DNA of 64,000 nt from Sphingomonas sp. OK281 (GTDB lineage: Bacteria; Pseudomonadota; Alphaproteobacteria; Sphingomonadales; Sphingomonadaceae): the NCBI RefSeq assembly GCF_900115295.1, contig NZ_FOVZ01000001.1, forward strand, positions 62,001-126,000. The letters run 5' to 3'. A program made the translations under genes and the position numbers. Positions 8,649 to 16,928 of this stretch are shown here, one piece after another. The notes under the pieces were generated by a model that saw only the letters and a list, made by a program, of their open reading frames with translations, was not told where the DNA came from and searched no databases. Each line of letters begins with the position of its first letter. Position 1 is the stretch's first letter.

Positions 8649-9617
8649 CTGTCGACGCTCGCAGATCAGGTTGGCGCAGTGAGCGTAGCTGCCAGGCCAT
8701 TGTTCCTGCTAATTGAAGCGCACGTCCTTACGGCCGAACGCCTCCACGGCGACGACACCACCGTCCCGCGGGTGGCGAAGTATAAGACCGACGTCGCGCG
8801 GATTTGGGATTACGTGCGTGACGACCGCCCGTTCGGCGGTCCAGCACCGCCGGCAGTGCTGTGCTATTACTCGCGAACCCGGAAAGGCGAACATCCTCGC
8901 AGACATCTCGCTGGCTATACCGGCATTTTGCAGGTCGACCGCTATGCCGGCTTCAACGACATGTTCCGAAATGGCTGGGCTGACAAACTAATGACGCGGG
9001 CAAACTGCTGGGCTCACGCCCGACGGCAGTTCTTCGAGTTGGCCGAGGTGGCGCGTCAGCTCAAGCGGCAGAAGGGCGGCGTGCCGCTCGTCTCGCCGAT
9101 GGCGAAGGAGGCTCTGGAGTGGATCGACCAGATCTTCGCGATCAAGCGAGAGATCGACGGGCGGACTGCCGGTGAGCGCCTGAGCGTACGCCAGGAACGC
9201 GTCGCACCCCTGATCCAAGCACTGGAAACCTAGACGCGGGAAAAGCCCGGCATGCTGTCGCGTCACGATGCCGTCGCCAAAGCGATCGCCTATCTGCTCA
9301 ACGACTGGACGGGGTTCACGACATTCCTCGCTGACGGTCGGATCTGCCTGACGAATAACGCGGCCGAGCGAGAGCTGCGCAGCGTAGCGCGCGGCAGGAA
9401 AGCCTGGTTGTTCGTTGGCTCGGATCGTGGCGGTGAGTGCGCGGCGATGATGTACAGCCTGATCGGCACCGCCAGGCTCAATGGCGTCGATCCGCTCGCG
9501 TGGCTTACCGACGTACTTGTCGGTATCGCCGATCTGCCGCAGTCCCGGCTTCACGAGCTGCTGCCTTGGGAATGGACCCGCCTTCGTAAAACGCCGCTCG
9601 TGCAAGAGGCTGCCTGA
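8649..9617 (+). pseudogene. tnpC: IS66 transposase TnpC, C-terminal part
   Basis: Resumes the TnpC reading frame after the IS110 insertion: LSTLADQVGA, then the DDE catalytic region beginning LTAERLHGDDTTVP, VRDDRPFGG, HLAGYTGILQVDRYAGF and CWAHARRQFFEL. A TAG at 9231-9233 interrupts the frame after ALET. Downstream, TNNAAERELRSVARGRKAWLF holds the final catalytic glutamate, and the IS66 C-terminal block follows. The stop at 9615-9617 overlaps the accessory orf ATG. Even without the insertion, the nonsense codon would truncate the transposase before its last catalytic residue. Confidence 0.9.
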
Positions 9618-9868
9618 TGACTGATCCCCAACCCGAACCCGAACTGATCGAATCTTCGCTGAACCGGTCGATCGAGCAAGGCGGCAGGCGACTGGAAGTC
9701 CACATCGTCCGTCTAGCTACCGAGTGAGGATGGTCTCTCGAAGTGGTCAACGACTACAACACCTCAATCGTCTGGGACGACCAGTTCGAAACCGATCGCG
9801 ACGCTGATGAGGCCTTCCAAAGCGCGCTGGCCGAAGAAGGTTTCGGGGCCTTCCTCGGCAAGGACTGA
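9617..9868 (+). pseudogene. IS66 downstream accessory orf, with in-frame stop
   Basis: Starts at an ATG overlapping the tnpC stop. Reads MTDPQPEPELIESSLNRSI and so on to RLATE, then an in-frame TGA at 9725-9727, then GWSLEVVNDYNTSIVWDDQF and a tail ending EGFGAFLGKD at the TGA 9866-9868. It resembles the small acidic proteins encoded after tnpC in many alphaproteobacterial IS66 copies. A single nonsense mutation inactivates it. Its function is unknown. Confidence 0.65.
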
Positions 9869-10270
9869 CGCACCAGCCCCGCTCCGATAGCCGTCAACCC
9901 GCGGCCGCTATCGGATGCGTACGACCCGGGACACGGCATCGTGGAGCAACTCGTTATCCAGGGCCTTCTTGCCAGTAGCCGATGTATTTCGCACTTTTGC
10001 GCTTCGAGCGCACGGCAATCCGACGCCGGCGCCTATTCCTTATCAATTGCCGCGGCCGTCAGTGCGGCCTGCACCATTAGATATAGTTGCGATTGATGCC
10101 GCGTCGACGCCCCACGCGCGACTTGCACAACGCACGGTGGTATCAGTCAACCGCTCAGACCTGCCGCGAATCGGCTGGAAAAGCGCGCAACAGGCATCAT
10201 GCTAAAAATGTAGGTTTTCCATACATTTTCCGTACAAGCAAACCACCGTTTAACTAAGTCATTGAAAACT
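9869..10270. other. Gene-free stretch between IS66 and tRNA-Arg
   Basis: About 400 bases. A 96-codon open frame (9915-10205) shows no family resemblance, no ribosome binding site and odd composition, so I do not call it. The right part becomes AT-rich (10200-10265), as is common next to tRNA genes. No complete att-like duplication of the tRNA 3' end was found within this stretch. Confidence 0.5.
9884..9914. repeat. 8-bp hairpin near IS66 right end
   Basis: CCGATAGC at 9884-9891 and GCTATCGG at 9907-9914 are perfect inverted repeats around a 15-nt loop. They lie 16 bp after the last IS66 orf. This may be part of the IS right end or a terminator stem, but no T-run follows. Confidence 0.4.
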
Positions 10271-10347
<77 letters not shown>

Positions 10348-10398
10348 CGGACGGTCCGCCTAGCAAAGCAAACCGGGGTGCGCCAGACGTTTTCGCGA

Positions 10399-11100
10399 TC
10401 AGGGCGCGCCGGTTGCCGGATCGGAGGCGACCTCCGGTGGCGATCCCGCAGCCGATCGCCCCTTCGGCAGTGGGGTCTTGGGTTTGTAGGCGCAGAGATC
10501 GCTGACGATGCAGCGCCAGCATTCGGGCGTCCGCGCCTTGCAGACATAGCGGCCGTGCAGGATCAGCCAGTGATGCGCGTGGAGGCGGAACGGTTGCGGG
10601 GTCGCCTTGTCGAGCTTGAGTTCGACCGCGAGCGGGGTCTTGCCGCGCGCGAGGCCGGTGCGGTTGCCGACGCGGAAGATGTGCGTGTCCACCGCGAACG
10701 TCTCCGCGCCGAACGCGACGTTGAGGACGACGTTGGCGGTCTTGCGCCCGACGCCGGGGAGGCGTTCGAGCGCGGCGCGATCGTTGGGCACTTCGCCGCC
10801 ATAGTCGTCGATCAGCATCTGCGAGAGCGCGATGACGTTCTTCGCCTTGGTGTTGTAGAGCCCGATCGTCCTGATGTGACGCTTCAGGTCTTCGAGCCCG
10901 AGCGCGACCATCTTCGCAGGCGTGTCGACCTCGCGGAACAGCGCGCGCGTCGCCTTGTTCACGCCGACGTCGGTCGCCTGCGCCGACAGGGCGACCGCGA
11001 CGACGAGCGTGTACGGGTTGACGAATTCCAGCTCGGTCTCGGGGTGCGGATCGGCCTCGGCCAGACGCGCATAGAACTCGATGACGTCGGCCTTCTTCAC
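10399..11100 (-). CDS. nth: Endonuclease III (DNA glycosylase/AP lyase)
   Basis: 233-aa base-excision-repair enzyme that removes oxidised pyrimidines and cleaves the abasic site. The helix-hairpin-helix [12 protein letters not shown] contains the catalytic lysine. The catalytic aspartate is in [10 protein letters not shown]. The C-terminal 4Fe-4S cluster shows the exact spacing C-x6-C-x2-C-x5-C ([17 protein letters not shown]). A short Pro/Ser-rich tail follows the cluster, which makes the protein slightly longer than E. coli Nth. It starts four bases after the dapB stop, so the two are probably one transcript. The tRNA-Arg lies just downstream on the same strand. Confidence 0.96.
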   Translation of the reverse strand: MKKADVIEFYARLAEADPHPETELEFVNPYTLVVAVALSAQATDVGVNKATRALFREVDTPAKMVALGLEDLKRHIRTIGLYNTKAKNVIALSQMLIDDYGGEVPNDRAALERLPGVGRKTANVVLNVAFGAETFAVDTHIFRVGNRTGLARGKTPLAVELKLDKATPQPFRLHAHHWLILHGRYVCKARTPECWRCIVSDLCAYKPKTPLPKGRSAAGSPPEVASDPATGAP

Positions 11101-11104
11101 ACGC

Positions 11105-11875
11105 TCACAGCCCGAGTACGTCGCCCATCCGGTAGCGGCCGGCGGGCTGGCCGGCGAGCCAGATCGCCGCCCGCACCGCGCCGCGCGCGAAGATCGAGCG
11201 ATCGTCCCCGCGGTGGTTGAGTTCGATCCGCTCGCCTTCGCCTGCGAAGATGACGCTGTGGTCGCCGATCACCGACCCGCCGCGTAACGATGCGAAGCCG
11301 ATCGTGCCTTCGGTCCGCGCGCCGACGAGACCTGCACGGCTGTCGACGCGGAGTTCGGCGAGCGACGACCCGCGTCCCCTGGCGGCGGCGTCGCCGAGCA
11401 GCAGCGCGGTGCCCGACGGCGCGTCGACCTTGTGCTTGTGGTGCATCTCGACGATCTCGACGTCCCAGTCGGGACCCAACCGCGCGGCGGCCTCGCGGAC
11501 GAGGATGCCGAGCAGCGTGACGCCGAGCGAGGTGTTGCCGGTCTGAAGGATCGCGATGTCGTTCGCCGCGTCGTCGATCATCGACTGGTGCTGCGGCGAC
11601 AGGCCGGTCGTGCCGATCACGATAGCGGTACCAGCGGTACGCGCGGCAGCGAGGTGCGCCTCGACCGCGGAGGGCGTCGAGAAGTCGACCAGCACGTCCG
11701 CGATCCGGGCGATCGGGTTCGGGTCCTCGCGCGCGTCGACGCCACCCGCGAGCGATGCGCCGGCGGACTCGATCGCGTCGACGATCGCGCGGCCCATGCG
11801 GCCCGCACTCCCGTAGATGCCGATCGCGGGCGCGGTGGTGGCGGTCGGGGCGGCTTGGGTCGCGAGCGTCTGCAT
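11105..11875 (-). CDS. dapB: 4-hydroxy-tetrahydrodipicolinate reductase
   Basis: A cytosolic 256-aa enzyme of the diaminopimelate/lysine pathway that reduces the product of DapA with NAD(P)H. The N-terminal nucleotide-binding motif is [32 protein letters not shown] and the substrate-binding/catalytic segment [17 protein letters not shown] (conserved His and K-x-D-A-P-S-G-T) follow. The family C-terminus around [13 protein letters not shown] is present. I use the ATG at 11875; an upstream in-frame ATG at 11935 would add 20 residues without conservation. It precedes nth by 4 bp in the same direction. Confidence 0.95.
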   Translation of the reverse strand: MQTLATQAAPTATTAPAIGIYGSAGRMGRAIVDAIESAGASLAGGVDAREDPNPIARIADVLVDFSTPSAVEAHLAAARTAGTAIVIGTTGLSPQHQSMIDDAANDIAILQTGNTSLGVTLLGILVREAAARLGPDWDVEIVEMHHKHKVDAPSGTALLLGDAAARGRGSSLAELRVDSRAGLVGARTEGTIGFASLRGGSVIGDHSVIFAGEGERIELNHRGDDRSIFARGAVRAAIWLAGQPAGRYRMGDVLGL

Positions 11876-11977
11876 GCGCGGCGCTTTGCACCAAGCCGCG
11901 GTTCGGGGACAGGGGGGAGCGGTAGCCTGAGGCAATTTCTCCGCGAAAGTGCGCGATACCTCTCGGGTCGTACGGCC

Positions 11978-12745
11978 TCAGGAACGCGCGATCAGGTCCC
12001 GGACCAGATCGAGGTCGGCGGGCTTGTCGACGTCGACCGCCGCGAGGCCGAACGGGGTCGCGACCGCAGCCGCGTCGAGACCGGCGAGGCGTCCCAGGTG
12101 GGCAAGCGCGGCGACCAGCGTCAGCCGGCCGGACATGTACCGGAGCAGCGTGCCGATCCCGAGCCGGCGGACGATCCGCCAAGGCCGCTTGCGATCCGCC
12201 TCGACCTGCGCCCAGAGATCGAGCGCGGCGACCGAGCGGGGGGTGGCGAAGTGGAACAGGTTGCAGCCCGACCAGGCGCCGTCGGCGAAGCGGAGATAGG
12301 TGCGGCGGGTGCCGGGCGCGGCGGCCTCGATCACGTCCTGCCGCGCGAGCAGGGCGGCGACATCCGCGCCCGCAGGCTTGTCGGCGAGGAAGCGGGTGAT
12401 CCATTCGGGCTGGAGCAGCGCGTGGTCTGCCGTCGTGACGAGCAGTGGCGTGCCGAGCGCCGCGATGCCGTCGCGGACGCTGTGGCTGGGGCCGGACGCG
12501 GCGGTGAGGACGGTAAGGCCAAGCGCAGTGGCGGCGGCGCGGACCGCATCGTCGGAGACCGAGACCGCGATCCGGGTTGCGCCTGCGTCTCGCAACGCGT
12601 GCGCGACGCGGGCGAGCAGGGTCTGGCCGTCGAGCAGGATCAGCGCCTTGTGCGAGACGCCTGCATAGGCCGCGACGGGATCGACGCCGCCGCGCGATCC
12701 GGCGAGGATCAGTGCGTTGAAGCCCTGGCCGGCCGTGGCGCTCAT
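11978..12745 (-). CDS. MobA-like NTP transferase (nucleotidyltransferase family protein)
   Basis: 255-aa protein with the start of a MobA/IspD-type nucleotidyltransferase, FNALILAGSRGG, an activating lysine in HKALILLDGQTLLARV, and a TTADHALL segment that supplies the metal-binding aspartate. Such enzymes transfer a nucleotidyl group (CMP or GMP) to a phosphorylated small molecule. I chose the ATG at 12745 because it overlaps the stop of the Tam41-like gene (ATGA), and the protein then starts directly with the Rossmann strand. It is the last gene of the block running from the lipid kinase. A role in making an activated head group such as a CDP-alcohol is inferred from context. Confidence 0.75.
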   Translation of the reverse strand: MSATAGQGFNALILAGSRGGVDPVAAYAGVSHKALILLDGQTLLARVAHALRDAGATRIAVSVSDDAVRAAATALGLTVLTAASGPSHSVRDGIAALGTPLLVTTADHALLQPEWITRFLADKPAGADVAALLARQDVIEAAAPGTRRTYLRFADGAWSGCNLFHFATPRSVAALDLWAQVEADRKRPWRIVRRLGIGTLLRYMSGRLTLVAALAHLGRLAGLDAAAVATPFGLAAVDVDKPADLDLVRDLIARS

Positions 12746-13650
12746 ATCGGCTTGGCCCCGGTCTGCGCTCGCGCGCGCCAGACCCGCCAGAACACGCCGG
12801 GCGCCGCGAGGATCGGGTGCTTCTCGCGCCACGGCGTCAGCGCCACGGACACGCCGGTATGCCGCTCGACCTTCCAGATGCCGTAGCGGGCGGCACCCTC
12901 GAAAGTGAAGGCGGCGCGGACGAGGCGGGCGACGTTGATCGGCTTGCCCGCGCAGCGGCGGCGTCCCCAGGCCTGGAGGAGGGCGCGCCGCTGGCCCGAC
13001 GCCAGTTCGGGTTTCAGCGTGCCGGCCTCATCGCGATAGGCGATGCCGTCCGCGGTCCAGGCGAGCGGCAGGAGCTCGGCGTAGCGGCACGGATCGAAGC
13101 CGAGGATTTGCCCCTCGCGCCCCTTGCGTTCGACGCGGAGTTCGGCGGCATAGGTCTGGCGGAACAGTGCGCGCCAATAGTCGTCGGCCGTCCCCGTTTC
13201 GGGGCCGAGCGCGGCGGCAAAGCGTGCGGCCGACTTCGCCGCGTCGCCGATCGCGGCGGCCACCTTCGTCGCGGTGTCCGGATCGCGCACCCAGACCAAC
13301 GCGGAGGGCTGCACGAACCGGGTCCAGATCGTCGTGTCGAGCGTCCGCGCTGCCGCGGCCTTCGCAAACGTCGCAAGACGCATGGTGGCTATCTTCGCGC
13401 GCAGCGTCTCGCCGTGGAGGTCGAACTCGCGGTAGCTGACGGTCGGCCACATGCCCCGCTCGGGCGGGCCGGCGGTCAGCACGTAGAAATCGAGCACGCC
13501 TTCGGTTTCGCCGGTGCGCAGGTTCGAGCCGTAGAACAGCACGGCCGCGGTCTCGGGGGCACCGTCAGCGAGCAAAGCTGCGACGTCGCGGACCGCGGGG
13601 ATGGTGGGGACGTGCAACTGGCGGCGGACGACGTCGCCGAGCGTGATCAC
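12742..13650 (-). CDS. Putative Tam41-like nucleotidyltransferase (CDP-lipid synthase candidate)
   Basis: 302 aa from a GTG at 13650 that overlaps the stop of the lipid kinase (GTGA). The frame remains open far upstream to 14193, but that part is antisense-like filler over the kinase gene. The N-terminal region holds a GS-x11-D pattern (G41-S42 ... D54, in FYGSNLRTG and VLDFYVLT) like the active site of polymerase-beta-fold nucleotidyltransferases. In particular it resembles Tam41 phosphatidate cytidylyltransferases (YGSGVF ... IDFIFGV). The region after residue 80 also parallels the Tam41 segment before its helical domain. If correct, it would charge a phosphorylated lipid with CTP. The family assignment was made by eye and is only moderately certain. 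Confidence 0.5.
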   Translation of the reverse strand: MITLGDVVRRQLHVPTIPAVRDVAALLADGAPETAAVLFYGSNLRTGETEGVLDFYVLTAGPPERGMWPTVSYREFDLHGETLRAKIATMRLATFAKAAAARTLDTTIWTRFVQPSALVWVRDPDTATKVAAAIGDAAKSAARFAAALGPETGTADDYWRALFRQTYAAELRVERKGREGQILGFDPCRYAELLPLAWTADGIAYRDEAGTLKPELASGQRRALLQAWGRRRCAGKPINVARLVRAAFTFEGAARYGIWKVERHTGVSVALTPWREKHPILAAPGVFWRVWRARAQTGAKPI

Positions 13651-14738
13651 GGAACGACGAAACTGAGTGCGCGCGCTTCGCGGACGGTCAGGTCGCCGCC
13701 CGGATAGACTTCGCCGTCGAGGATGAAGCCGGAATCGATCGACAGGTCGAAGCTCGGCGAATCGATCCGGTGATAGCCGGCGCGATCGAGCCAGGCGGCA
13801 GGCGAACCGGCGACGATCAGCGGTGTCGCGGCGGCGAGCCAGCGCGGCGGTGCATCGACCACCAGCGTCTTCAGCCCGGCGCGCGGCACGCCGAACGGAC
13901 GGATGCCGATCGGCATGCGCTTCAACGTCGAGGCGAGCAGGATGTAGCGCGCGCGATTGGTGTCGGCGTTCCTGCCGGCCGCGTGCACGCCCTCGTCGCC
14001 GCGCGACTGGAAGCGGATGCCCATCCGGTTGCCCTTGCGCCACGCGCTGCTGGCGCCGCCGAACAGCGTCTGGAGGATCGCCCAACACAGCGCCAACCCG
14101 ACCGCGACGCCGTTGAAGGCGCCTGCGCGGTGCGTGCGCTGGGCAAGGGCGGTTGCATCGACGAATGCGCCGGCACCGAGCAGGAAGCCGCACAGCTTGG
14201 CACCCGTATCCTTGCGGATGACCTCGACCGGACTGCGCAGCTTGACGCGACCGTGACGTGCCGCGGTGAGGGCCTGATCGAGCGTCCAGCTATCCGGGAT
14301 GCCGAGATCGAGCGCGAGCGCGTTGGTCTTGCCCGACGGCACGATCGCGACACGCGGTGCGGCACCCGTCCAGACGCGCGCGGCGGCGGTCATCACGTCG
14401 CGGATGGTGCCGTCGCCGCCGTCGATCACCAGCAGTTCGATGCCGTGGCGCGCGAAATCGGTCAGCACTTCGGCCAGCTCGGCCTGGGTGCGCGGGGTTA
14501 CCGCAAGCACGGTGCCCGACAGGAACGGCTTGGTCGCCTCGACGCTGCTACGGTTGCGATGGCTCTTGGGGTTGCAGATGATGCCGGTACGGATCTTCGC
14601 GGCGGCGTCGCGCGGGTTCACGCTGGTCCGCTCGGACGCGGACGAATCGAACATCCCCTCGGGCAACCAGGCGGGTGCCACGGGAGGGGAGAGCGAGTGC
14701 CTGCCAAAGGCATCAAAGTTCGAAACAGCATCAGCCAC
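13647..14738 (-). CDS. Diacylglycerol/ceramide kinase-like lipid kinase
   Basis: 363 aa with a DAGK catalytic domain (residues about 50-180) and the YegS/LCB5-type C-terminal beta domain. The nucleotide-binding signature VIDGGDGTIRDV is at residues 105-116. The following PSGKTNALALDLG replaces the common P-x-GT-x-ND pattern, so this is a divergent member. It would phosphorylate diacylglycerol, a sphingoid base or ceramide at the inner membrane. It is preceded by a GTG at 14738; a later ATG at 14654 is possible. The overlapping Tam41-like gene downstream and the CDP-alcohol phosphatidyltransferase at 19013 suggest it feeds a lipid head-group pathway. Confidence 0.8.
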   Translation of the reverse strand: MADAVSNFDAFGRHSLSPPVAPAWLPEGMFDSSASERTSVNPRDAAAKIRTGIICNPKSHRNRSSVEATKPFLSGTVLAVTPRTQAELAEVLTDFARHGIELLVIDGGDGTIRDVMTAAARVWTGAAPRVAIVPSGKTNALALDLGIPDSWTLDQALTAARHGRVKLRSPVEVIRKDTGAKLCGFLLGAGAFVDATALAQRTHRAGAFNGVAVGLALCWAILQTLFGGASSAWRKGNRMGIRFQSRGDEGVHAAGRNADTNRARYILLASTLKRMPIGIRPFGVPRAGLKTLVVDAPPRWLAAATPLIVAGSPAAWLDRAGYHRIDSPSFDLSIDSGFILDGEVYPGGDLTVREARALSFVVP

Positions 14739-14827
14739 GATATAGAGATACCCGTCACGGTACAGAACCGCTACAAATTTGTGTCAGCAAGATTTCCGTT
14801 CCGCGTCGGACGCGAACCGGACGAAGG

Positions 14828-15289
14828 TTATTGGCGGTACCGCATCTTCATCCGTACGACGGTACCGGATGCGGGCAGGGCAGTACGGACCGCGTCGAAC
14901 GACGGCAGCCCGATCGAGGTCGGCGCATCGTTGGAGAAGCCGAAGCCCTCCTTCGGCACGAACAGCGTCCGGTTGAATTTATGGTCGCCATTCTCGTCGT
15001 GATATTGCGCGATCGCATAATGCCCCGGCTTCATCCACAAGCAGGCGCGCGGCGACGCGGCCGATACGCGGGCACGACCGACCTTCGCGCCCTTCGCCAA
15101 GAACCGGGACTTGTCGTCGGGATAGATCGCAAAGGCGACCTCGCCGGCGGCGCTGTGCAGCGTAGTCGCCTCGAGGACCAGCTTGGCGTTGCCGTTGCCA
15201 GGCGTGCCCTGGCAGGTTTCGGCGGCATGAGCCTGGACCGGCGCGAGCACCGCGACGGCTCCGAGCGCGAGAAGGAATACGTGGTTCAT
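14828..15289 (-). CDS. DUF2141 domain-containing exported protein
   Basis: 153 aa. An N-terminal signal peptide ends at a typical A-x-A site (PVQAHAAE near residue 22). The mature protein matches DUF2141: VAFAIYPDD early, then the conserved PGHYAIAQYHDENGDHKF and VPKEGFGFSND blocks. It is periplasmic or outer-membrane associated; the function of the family is not known. Two cysteines (near residues 26 and 84) might form a disulfide. It lies on the same strand as the lipid kinase, about 90 bp upstream of that gene, and could share its transcript. Confidence 0.88.
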   Translation of the reverse strand: MNHVFLLALGAVAVLAPVQAHAAETCQGTPGNGNAKLVLEATTLHSAAGEVAFAIYPDDKSRFLAKGAKVGRARVSAASPRACLWMKPGHYAIAQYHDENGDHKFNRTLFVPKEGFGFSNDAPTSIGLPSFDAVRTALPASGTVVRMKMRYRQ

Positions 15290-15388
15290 CGACTGACTAA
15301 AACTCGAAAATAGTGGCGATAGAGCGGCGCGCAGATGACATTTGCGACGTGAACGAGGCGTTTATCGAAAACGCCTTCGCCGTGCGGG

Positions 15389-16741
15389 TTACGCTTCGGC
15401 GCGCGTGCGTGTCATTCGCGCTGCGGCAAACCCCAGCAGGATCGCGACCGCCACCGACCCCGCGGCCACCGCGGCGGCGATGCCCGCCGAACCATAGGTG
15501 GGCATGAGCGCGAACGCCGCCACGAACAGCAGGCCGACCCCGACCGCGCGAATCGCGAACACCGTGCCGGCGCGGTGCAGCGCGGTCATCACGGTGTCGA
15601 GGCTGACGGTGGCGAGGTCGAAACACCCGGCGGCGGCGAGCCACAACAAGACCGGGTACGCGCCGCCGAACGACTTGCCGCCGACCAGCTTCAGGATCGG
15701 CTCGCCGACCAGCGCGACGACCGCGAGGATGACGAGCGCGGCCGCGGTGCTGGCGATCATCGTCCGGATCAGGATGCGGCGCAGGCGCGACGGCTCGGCA
15801 GTCCGCACCGCGCGCACGATCTCGGGGAAGGCGGCGCGCGACAGCATCTGCGACAGTTTCGCGAGCGCCTGCGCCAGTTGCGTCGCCAGCCGGAACGCAC
15901 CCGCCGCCGCCGGGCCGATCGACGCGCCGACCAGTAGCAGCGGGATCTGCTTGCTCGACAGGCCCAATGTCGCGCTGGCGTTGGTGCTGAGCGAGAAGCG
16001 GACGATGCCGGGGTTCTCGTCGCGGACCTGCTGCCAGCTGCCGCGGCCGCTCGCGAGCAGGCGCAGGTCGCCGCTTTTCGCGACCATGATCCAGTAGGTC
16101 GCGGCGGTGACGATCTCGGCGAGCGCCCAGGCTAGCATGAAGCCGCGGATCGTCGGTTCGAACAGCATCGCCGCGCCCGCGCCGACGAATCGCATGATCG
16201 GCGTCATGCTGTCCGCCACCGCCGACAGCGAGAATTTGTCGCGCAGCCGGAGGATGCCGAGCGGGGTCGAGCGGATCGTGATCAGCTGCACCACCGCGAA
16301 CATCAGCGTGTCGCGCATCAGGTCGGGCGGGATGCCGAACCCGTCGCTCCAGGCGAACAGGATCGCGACGGTCAGCACGGCGCCAACCAGCGCGCTGCAG
16401 ATGTCGAGAATCGCCGACAACCGGAGCAGGCGTGCGAGCCGCGGCGTGTCGCCATGCTGCATCGGTTCGACGCCGTATTGGACGATGATCTGCCAAGTCT
16501 GGAAGCCGACGAACGTGGCGAGCGCCTGCGCCGCACCCGAGATCAGCGCGAACCGGCCGAAATCGACGACGCCCAGCGTGCGCGTCGCGAACCCGAGATA
16601 GAAGAGCGACAGGATCGCCAGCACGCTGCGACTGGCGAGCAGCCAGCCGAGGTTGCGCGCTGCCGCCCGGAAAATCCCGGTCGTGCCGGCGCGTGCCGGC
16701 GCATCCGCCGGGGCCGGAGAAGGAGCGGGGTCCTGAACCAT
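15389..16741 (-). CDS. Polysaccharide/oligosaccharide flippase (MVF/MATE-like)
   Basis: 450-aa polytopic membrane protein of the polysaccharide biosynthesis (RfbX/Wzx-like) type, with about twelve hydrophobic helices. Conserved features near the start are ARNLGWLLASRSVLAILSL and FYLGFATRTLGVVDFGRFAL, the usual start of this family. The first 25 residues are Pro/Ala-rich and cytosolic. I chose the ATG at 16741 because the longer frame (to 16858) runs through a 12-bp tandem repeat. It likely exports a lipid-linked saccharide across the inner membrane. It is divergent to the amidotransferase gene. Its exact cargo is unknown. Confidence 0.85.
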   Translation of the reverse strand: MVQDPAPSPAPADAPARAGTTGIFRAAARNLGWLLASRSVLAILSLFYLGFATRTLGVVDFGRFALISGAAQALATFVGFQTWQIIVQYGVEPMQHGDTPRLARLLRLSAILDICSALVGAVLTVAILFAWSDGFGIPPDLMRDTLMFAVVQLITIRSTPLGILRLRDKFSLSAVADSMTPIMRFVGAGAAMLFEPTIRGFMLAWALAEIVTAATYWIMVAKSGDLRLLASGRGSWQQVRDENPGIVRFSLSTNASATLGLSSKQIPLLLVGASIGPAAAGAFRLATQLAQALAKLSQMLSRAAFPEIVRAVRTAEPSRLRRILIRTMIASTAAALVILAVVALVGEPILKLVGGKSFGGAYPVLLWLAAAGCFDLATVSLDTVMTALHRAGTVFAIRAVGVGLLFVAAFALMPTYGSAGIAAAVAAGSVAVAILLGFAAARMTRTRAEA

Positions 16742-16820
16742 CTGCGACCGGCCCCTAGAGCGCGATCGAAGGTGCGGCAAGATGCGCGGGGGCAGTTGGG
16801 TGTGAAGAGGGGACGGGGCG

Positions 16821-16856
16821 CCCGGAGGTGACCCCGGAGGTGACCCCGGAGGTGAC
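16821..16856. repeat. 12-bp tandem repeat, three perfect copies
   Basis: The unit CCCGGAGGTGAC is repeated at 16821-16832, 16833-16844 and 16845-16856 in the divergent region between the flippase and the amidotransferase genes. It may be an iterated protein-binding site or a slippage-prone minisatellite. Read on the minus strand it would add Pro/Gly-rich residues to an extended flippase frame, which I do not believe is used. Confidence 0.85.
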
Positions 16857-16928
16857 AAAGCGACAGGCGGCTCCTAGACCGCGCGCGATCGGGCGGCGGT
16901 GCCGCCGTCATGCGAGGGATCGTTCGTC

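Larger units (their letters stand above)
6110..9930 (+). mobile_element. IS66-family insertion sequence, decayed, split by an IS110 element
   Basis: A recognisable IS66 order tnpA(remnant)-tnpB-tnpC-accessory orf runs left to right. tnpB is intact. tnpC is broken by a 1160-bp IS110 insertion (7489-8648) and carries an in-frame TAG at 9231. The accessory orf has an in-frame TGA. The element therefore cannot encode a full transposase set. Both outer ends are approximate: no matching terminal inverted repeats or 8-bp duplication were found by eye. It separates the EPS block from tRNA-Arg. Confidence 0.8.

Noticed and set aside
9915..10205. 96-codon frame between IS66 and tRNA-Arg
   Set aside because: No ribosome binding site, no family resemblance, and biased composition in a degraded region.
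11432..12886. 484-codon plus-strand frame opposite dapB and the MobA-like gene
   Set aside because: No motif; the opposite strand carries recognised enzymes with overlapping starts and stops.
13651..14193. N-terminal extension of the Tam41-like frame
   Set aside because: Lies entirely over the lipid kinase gene in another frame; the GTG at 13650 with GTGA overlap is the natural start.
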